Assembly (NCBI GenBank): GCA_003518745.1 | Contig: DOYB01000120.1 | Coordinates: 1-10,084, forward strand | DNA from: Selenomonas sp. | GTDB lineage: Bacteria; Bacillota; Negativicutes; Selenomonadales; Selenomonadaceae | DNA length: 10,084 nt | Reading direction: 5' to 3' | In this document: positions 6,537 through 10,084 of the stretch, one piece after another | How the letters are laid out: each line of letters begins with the position of its first letter | Position numbering within the stretch: position 1 is the stretch's first letter | Position numbers and translations under genes: made by a program | The notes under the pieces: model-generated | Database searches by the model: none | What the model was told of the DNA's origin: nothing | Seen by the model: the letters and a program-made list of their open reading frames with translations, nothing else

Positions 6537-7574
6537 CTATTGACGAACCGGTCCTGTAATCATCATGGCATCACCGAAGGAGAAAAACCTGTATCTCTCC
6601 TCCACTGCCTTCCTGTATGCCTCCAACACGAATTCCCTTCCCGCGAAGGCGCTGATTAGCATAATCAACGTAGATTTAGGAAGATGAAAATTCGTTATGA
6701 TGGCATCCACTATCTTGAATTCATAGCCCGGGTATATAAAAATATCCGTCCAACCGCTTTTGGCAGATATTTCATTTTTGCCGTCAGCCGCGGATTCCAA
6801 GGTGCGTATGGAGGTGGTTCCTACGGCAATTACACGATGGCCCGCGGCCTTGGTGCGCCTGATGAGCTCCACGGTCTTTTCCGGAAGCTCATAGTATTCC
6901 CTATGCATCACATGCTCTTCTATGGTTTCCGTCTGCACCGGCCTGAAAGTGCCCAGTCCCACATGAAGGGTTACAAAGCCGAGACCGATGCCTGACTCCT
7001 CCAGTTCTTTCATCTGCTCCTTTGTAAAATGAAGTCCTGCGGTGGGAGCTGCCGCGGAGCCCTGCTCCCTGCTGTAAACAGTTTGATAGCGCTCACTGTC
7101 CTCCAGCTTTTCATGAATATATGGCGGAAGGGGAGTTTCCCCCAATCTGTCCAATATCTCCTCGAAAATTCCCTCAAAGGAAAATTCCACTATCCGCCCG
7201 CCAAAATCCGTCCTGTCCAGTATCCTGCAGGAAAGCTCATCACTGAAACGAATCACGGTTCCCTGCTGTGCCTTTTTACCCGGCTTTGCCAGAGTTTCCC
7301 AGCGGTTCCCGTCAATGCGCCGAAGGAGGAAAATCTCCACCTTGGCTCCCGTAGGCTCCCTGCGCCCAATCAGCCGCGCCGGCATCACACGGGTGTCATT
7401 GAAGATAAGGGCATCCCCCGGTGACAGGAATTCCTTTAGGTCATAAAAATGGCGATGGGATATACTCTTCTCTACCGGATCAAGCACCATCAGCCGTGAC
7501 GCGTTTCTTGGCTCTATGGGAGTCTGGGCAATCAATTCCTCAGGAAGTTCATAGTCAAAATCATTAAGCAGCAT
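6537..7574 (-). CDS. queA: S-adenosylmethionine:tRNA ribosyltransferase-isomerase QueA
   Basis: QueA transfers and rearranges the ribosyl part of S-adenosylmethionine onto preQ1-modified tRNA (position 34 of GUN anticodons), giving epoxyqueuosine. The 345-residue length is normal for the family. Signature stretches appear in order: [18 protein letters not shown] near 6-23, [11 protein letters not shown] at about 58-68, the APTAGLHFT segment at about 176-184, [10 protein letters not shown] at about 204-213, [11 protein letters not shown] at about 251-261, and [19 protein letters not shown] at about 294-312. No residue looks missing. ATG 7574 has GAGG 5 nt upstream. The gene starts 10 nt after the SpoIID-like stop, and the downstream HD-GYP gene follows 14 nt after its own stop, indicating one transcript. 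The tgt gene that often follows queA in Clostridia is not in the window. Confidence 0.97.
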   Translation of the reverse strand: MLLNDFDYELPEELIAQTPIEPRNASRLMVLDPVEKSISHRHFYDLKEFLSPGDALIFNDTRVMPARLIGRREPTGAKVEIFLLRRIDGNRWETLAKPGKKAQQGTVIRFSDELSCRILDRTDFGGRIVEFSFEGIFEEILDRLGETPLPPYIHEKLEDSERYQTVYSREQGSAAAPTAGLHFTKEQMKELEESGIGLGFVTLHVGLGTFRPVQTETIEEHVMHREYYELPEKTVELIRRTKAAGHRVIAVGTTSIRTLESAADGKNEISAKSGWTDIFIYPGYEFKIVDAIITNFHLPKSTLIMLISAFAGREFVLEAYRKAVEERYRFFSFGDAMMITGPVRQ

Positions 7575-7584
7575 ATTAACCTCG

Positions 7585-8808
7585 TCAGTATAATTTCTTC
7601 AGTTTCGTATCCTTGTAGTAATGATACAGGATTTTATCATAGGACCATTTATCGGCATAGGCCTTCGCCCCCCACTGGGACAGCCCCAGGCCATGCCCCC
7701 AGCCATAGCCGGCAATCATAACTTGATTCTTTGAAATATTGACATCAAAAAGGGTACTGCGAAGCTTTAAAATCGAGCGCATCTCGTTTCCCGTGATTGT
7801 CTTAGTACCCTTGTCACCTTTTACCACAAGGCCCTTAACGCGCCCCGAGGCGCTGCGGTCTGACGCTCCCTTTCCAACGCTCAGCTTTGAGAGGGTCACC
7901 TGCTTTACAGTTCCCACGTTTCGGCTTGCGGCAGCCAGCTTATCTGAAAATTCTTTTATGCTATAGTTGACGGTCCACGGCTGTGTGTTAATCTGAAGTT
8001 CCTTAGCGGCCTGCAGATACGGCACCTCTGTCCCCCAAACATCTGAGCAGCGTTCCGTCATCCCGCCGGAATCCGTATGGAAATACGCCTCTATGAGCTT
8101 ATCCTGATAGGTAAGCACCTCCCCATATGTATCTGAAACAGCCTTGTCCGTCCGGGCCGTGGCCGAATCAAGCCCTTCATAAACTTGACAATGGGTAGTA
8201 TCGCAAAGGTCGTATCCGTCCTTTTCATGCCGGCCACGATGCTTAAGGGCATAGGTCCTTGCCGCCACAGCCTGTGCCTTCAGAGCATCCTCTGGCCAGT
8301 CAGGTGGCATTTCCTCTGGCAAAACTCCTCGCAGATAATCCTCGCAAGCCACAAGATTATTGACAACCATGCTGCCCCTCATGAGCTGGATATCAGCGCC
8401 TCCCGGATATTCATATCCATTTATCGTGACCTTCATGGTTGAGATTGGTTTCTTTTCCTGGGGGCGGAGTATAAGTCTGGAGGCATTGACCTTTTTTCCG
8501 TCCACAACCAGATTACCGTCCTCAACAGTTATCTTCATGGTCTTTCCCGGCGAGAAGAACACTATTCGCTTCTCCGTCTTAGCATCCAGAAGCACGCAGG
8601 GCACGCTGACCTGAAGATTTGCCTTAGTCTGTCCCTCGAACACGCCTATCCTCAGTTCAGGCTGCCATGTGCTTTTCTTGGATTCCTCCTGCTTGGTACC
8701 ATCCGGCTTGGCTTTTTTCGCGCAGACCTGTGACGGCGCCTGTATGAAAAAGGACACACAGCACGCCATGAGTATTCCCGCCGTTAATCCATACCGTCCA
8801 AGCTTCAT
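7585..8808 (-). CDS. SpoIID/LytB-domain protein, predicted exported peptidoglycan lytic enzyme
   Basis: A 407-residue exported protein. The signal peptide covers about 1-30 (hydrophobic [15 protein letters not shown], cleavage probably after VCA). A lysine-rich linker (31-46) precedes an N-terminal beta domain, then the SpoIID/LytB domain. Its core starts near [21 protein letters not shown]; the Glu just before Met (E166) matches the catalytic Glu of SpoIID, a lytic transglycosylase that cleaves glycan strands. [24 protein letters not shown] (region of reported Cys/His zinc ligands), [11 protein letters not shown] and, near the C terminus, [19 protein letters not shown] are all family hallmarks. 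SpoIID acts in engulfment during sporulation, but paralogues of this class also exist with vegetative roles, so I withhold the symbol spoIID. ATG 8808 overlaps the queH stop by 4 nt (ATGA), with GGGAG just upstream, so translation is probably coupled. Confidence 0.92.
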   Translation of the reverse strand: MKLGRYGLTAGILMACCVSFFIQAPSQVCAKKAKPDGTKQEESKKSTWQPELRIGVFEGQTKANLQVSVPCVLLDAKTEKRIVFFSPGKTMKITVEDGNLVVDGKKVNASRLILRPQEKKPISTMKVTINGYEYPGGADIQLMRGSMVVNNLVACEDYLRGVLPEEMPPDWPEDALKAQAVAARTYALKHRGRHEKDGYDLCDTTHCQVYEGLDSATARTDKAVSDTYGEVLTYQDKLIEAYFHTDSGGMTERCSDVWGTEVPYLQAAKELQINTQPWTVNYSIKEFSDKLAAASRNVGTVKQVTLSKLSVGKGASDRSASGRVKGLVVKGDKGTKTITGNEMRSILKLRSTLFDVNISKNQVMIAGYGWGHGLGLSQWGAKAYADKWSYDKILYHYYKDTKLKKLY

Positions 8809-9428
8809 ACGACTCCCGCCCCTTTCTTGCTCTGCGCCTCCATAGCGGCCCGTTTCCTTGCCTTTGCCGCCTTCTTCCGAGCCTTCCTGATTTCCCTGCT
8901 GTAGCGCTCTTCTTCACTGAAAATACAACCACAATAGGGCTGACGGTACAGCTCCAGCTCATGACTGATATCGATACCCTCCTGCCAGCCCACACGAAAG
9001 TCCTCATAATAAAAAGCTACGCCATACTTTTGGGCAAAGAACTCAGAGGTTTCCTTCATAAGCTCATGCTGCTGGTAAATACTGTAGAACAGGGTGGAGG
9101 TAAAGGCATCGAAACCATTCTCAGCCGCAAAGCGGGCCGTCTCCTCCAGCCTCCAGGTATAGCACATGCGGCACCGCCCATTCTCAACTGCTTCTGCCGG
9201 AAGAGCCTTTCTCAGAAAATCCCGCAGCATATAATTCTTGACACCAATAAACTCCATATTCACCTTTTCAGCGAATTCCCCTGCTGTCTTAAGACGGCGT
9301 TCCCATTCCTGATAAGGATGGATATTGGGATTGAAGAAGTACCCCACAGGCTCTATCCCCTTCTCCCTGAGTGCCTTCACAGGATAGCAGGAGCAGGGGC
9401 CGCAGCACATATGCAGCAGTAATTTCAT
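8805..9428 (-). CDS. queH: Epoxyqueuosine reductase QueH
   Basis: QueH reduces epoxyqueuosine in tRNA to queuosine, the final step of the pathway; it is the non-cobalamin alternative to QueG. The 207-residue protein shows the family cysteine set: CC at 8-9 and C12 in LLHMCCGPC, RCRMCY (C86, C89), and YRQPYCGC (C166, C168), which supply an iron-sulfur cluster and neighbouring metal site in characterised members. FFNPNIHPYQEWERR and TSTLFYSIYQQHE are also typical. The tail (about 178-203) is unusually rich in Lys, Arg and Ala. I start at ATG 9428, immediately before the conserved LLLHMCC. An in-frame ATG at 9473 would add 15 residues, but that codon lies within the palindromic element upstream and the added residues look unrelated to the family. 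Its Shine-Dalgarno site is weak (GGATGTGAT region). The stop overlaps the next gene's start. Confidence 0.95.
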   Translation of the reverse strand: MKLLLHMCCGPCSCYPVKALREKGIEPVGYFFNPNIHPYQEWERRLKTAGEFAEKVNMEFIGVKNYMLRDFLRKALPAEAVENGRCRMCYTWRLEETARFAAENGFDAFTSTLFYSIYQQHELMKETSEFFAQKYGVAFYYEDFRVGWQEGIDISHELELYRQPYCGCIFSEEERYSREIRKARKKAAKARKRAAMEAQSKKGAGVV

Positions 9429-9473
9429 TTCATCACATCCAATCCAAATGGGTGCATGCAGATTCCACCTCAT

Positions 9474-9513
9474 CCGCCCCTATGGGGCACCTTCCCCTCA
9501 AGGGGAAGGCTTA
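9474..9513 (-). repeat. Double-hairpin element between ruvB and queH, REP-like
   Basis: Two adjacent perfect palindromes: CCTTCCCC at 9490-9497 with GGGGAAGG at 9502-9509 (8-bp stem, 4-nt loop), and GCCCC at 9476-9480 with GGGGC at 9484-9488 (5-bp stem, 3-nt loop). On the minus strand this is followed by GGATGAGGTG (9475-9466). From memory, similar compact CCTTCCCC/GGGGAAGG units ending in GGATGAGG are scattered between genes in gut Clostridia, so I read it as a REP-like interspersed element rather than a terminator; no U-run follows. Confidence 0.6.
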
Positions 9514-9530
9514 TGCAAATACAAAGTCGA

Positions 9531-10084
9531 TTACAATAGTTTCTCCTGATAGGTACCAGGATAGGGAATCCCCAAATGGTCATAGCCGGCCACAGTAACA
9601 ACACGACCCCTTGGCGTACGATTTATAAAACCAAGCTGTATCAAATACGGCTCATATACATCCTCTATGGTGTCCGTAGACTCGCTGATGGCGGCAGCAA
9701 GGGTATCAAGCCCCACAGGTCCGCCGGCGAATTTCCTTATCATGGTTTCCAGCATACGGCGGTCAGTATGGTCGAGCCCTGCCCTGTCCACCTCAAGCTG
9801 CAGAAGCGCCTTATCCGCCAGCGTGTCTGTGATAGTGCCGCTTCCCTCTATCTGGGCAAAGTCCCTGACCCGCTTCAATAGGCGGTTCGCAATACGCGGA
9901 GTCCCACGGGAACGGCGGGCAATCTCCACTGCCCCCTTGTCCTCAATTGAGATGGAAAGTATCTCCGCCGCGCGCTTTATTATGTGTACCAAAGCCTCAG
10001 TAGTATAGTATTCCAGCCGTGAAATGACACCGAATCGATCCCGAAGGGGCGGAGCCAAAGCCCCCGCCTTTGTGGTGGCGCCAA
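9531..10084 (-). CDS. ruvB: Holliday junction branch-migration helicase RuvB, 5' end cut by window edge
   Basis: RuvB is the hexameric AAA+ ATPase that drives branch migration of Holliday junctions with RuvA and RuvC. The window holds the last 183 residues, a bit over half of a normal RuvB of about 330-350. It opens at [18 protein letters not shown], the sensor-1 region and the start of the lid; the Walker A and B motifs lie outside. Next come [19 protein letters not shown] (sensor 2 and small AAA domain) and the winged-helix DNA-binding domain with [32 protein letters not shown] and RTPRGR. The reading frame is open to position 10084, so a start inside the window (for example TTG 10058) would be wrong. 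It is the first visible gene of the minus-strand string; a 102-nt gap with a double hairpin separates it from queH. Confidence 0.96.
   Translation of the reverse strand, partial: GATTKAGALAPPLRDRFGVISRLEYYTTEALVHIIKRAAEILSISIEDKGAVEIARRSRGTPRIANRLLKRVRDFAQIEGSGTITDTLADKALLQLEVDRAGLDHTDRRMLETMIRKFAGGPVGLDTLAAAISESTDTIEDVYEPYLIQLGFINRTPRGRVVTVAGYDHLGIPYPGTYQEKLL

Noticed and set aside
9429..9473. N-terminal extension of queH from ATG 9473
   Set aside because: The ATG is part of the palindromic element, the added residues precede the usual LLLHxCC family start, and ATG 9428 fits better.
9476..9509. Intrinsic terminator after ruvB
   Set aside because: Stems are short and GC-rich, but no U-run follows on the minus strand, and the next gene is on the same strand without a visible promoter.
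1..10084. Defence system, CRISPR array, prophage, insertion sequence, tRNA or rRNA
   Set aside because: No repeat-spacer pattern, transposase, integrase, phage gene or structural RNA signature was found on either strand.

Overview
The window looks like a chromosomal stretch from a low-to-moderate GC Gram-positive anaerobe of the Clostridia, most likely a Lachnospiraceae-type gut or rumen bacterium. The reasons are strong GGAGG-type Shine-Dalgarno sites, TTG and GTG starts, a secreted clostripain-family (C11) protease, the QueH type of epoxyqueuosine reductase, a SpoIID/LytB-domain protein and several HD-GYP proteins. The genus is inference. I see no tRNA, rRNA, CRISPR array, phage gene or insertion sequence.

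Layout. The left block (1-2567, all minus strand) runs, in transcription order, HD-GYP phosphodiesterase (TTG start at 2567), a 150-residue protein of unknown family, then prfC (release factor 3), which leaves the window at its left edge. An AT-rich divergent control region follows (2568-2772). On the plus strand, 2773-4791 encodes an exported C11 cysteine protease with both catalytic residues visible. A convergent gap (4792-4905) holds a perfect 20-bp inverted repeat. The right block (4906-10084, all minus strand) is a tight gene string: ruvB (3' half only), queH, a SpoIID/LytB-domain protein, queA, and a membrane-anchored HD-GYP protein with an extracellular Cache-like sensor.

How the genes relate. 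queH and queA encode the last two enzymes making queuosine in tRNA: QueA transfers the epoxycyclopentanediol group and QueH reduces epoxyqueuosine. They are separated by a cell-wall-active SpoIID/LytB protein but appear co-transcribed, with gaps of -4, 10 and 14 nt from queH to the HD-GYP gene. The two HD-GYP proteins keep the HD, HHE and GYP motifs and are predicted to hydrolyse cyclic di-GMP. One is soluble and divergent from the protease; the other is a membrane sensor whose gene converges on the protease.

Most interesting points: (1) the HD-GYP gene at 2567-1506 and the unknown ORF at 1499-1047 lie in the same frame, separated by one TGA and two sense codons, and the second ORF has no convincing ribosome binding site, so it may be a C-terminal domain cut off by a stop codon; (2) a 20-bp perfect hairpin with no U-tract sits between convergent genes; (3) a short double-hairpin repeat-like element sits between ruvB and queH and creates a false upstream start for queH. 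I did not find convincing evidence of a wholly new multi-gene system.
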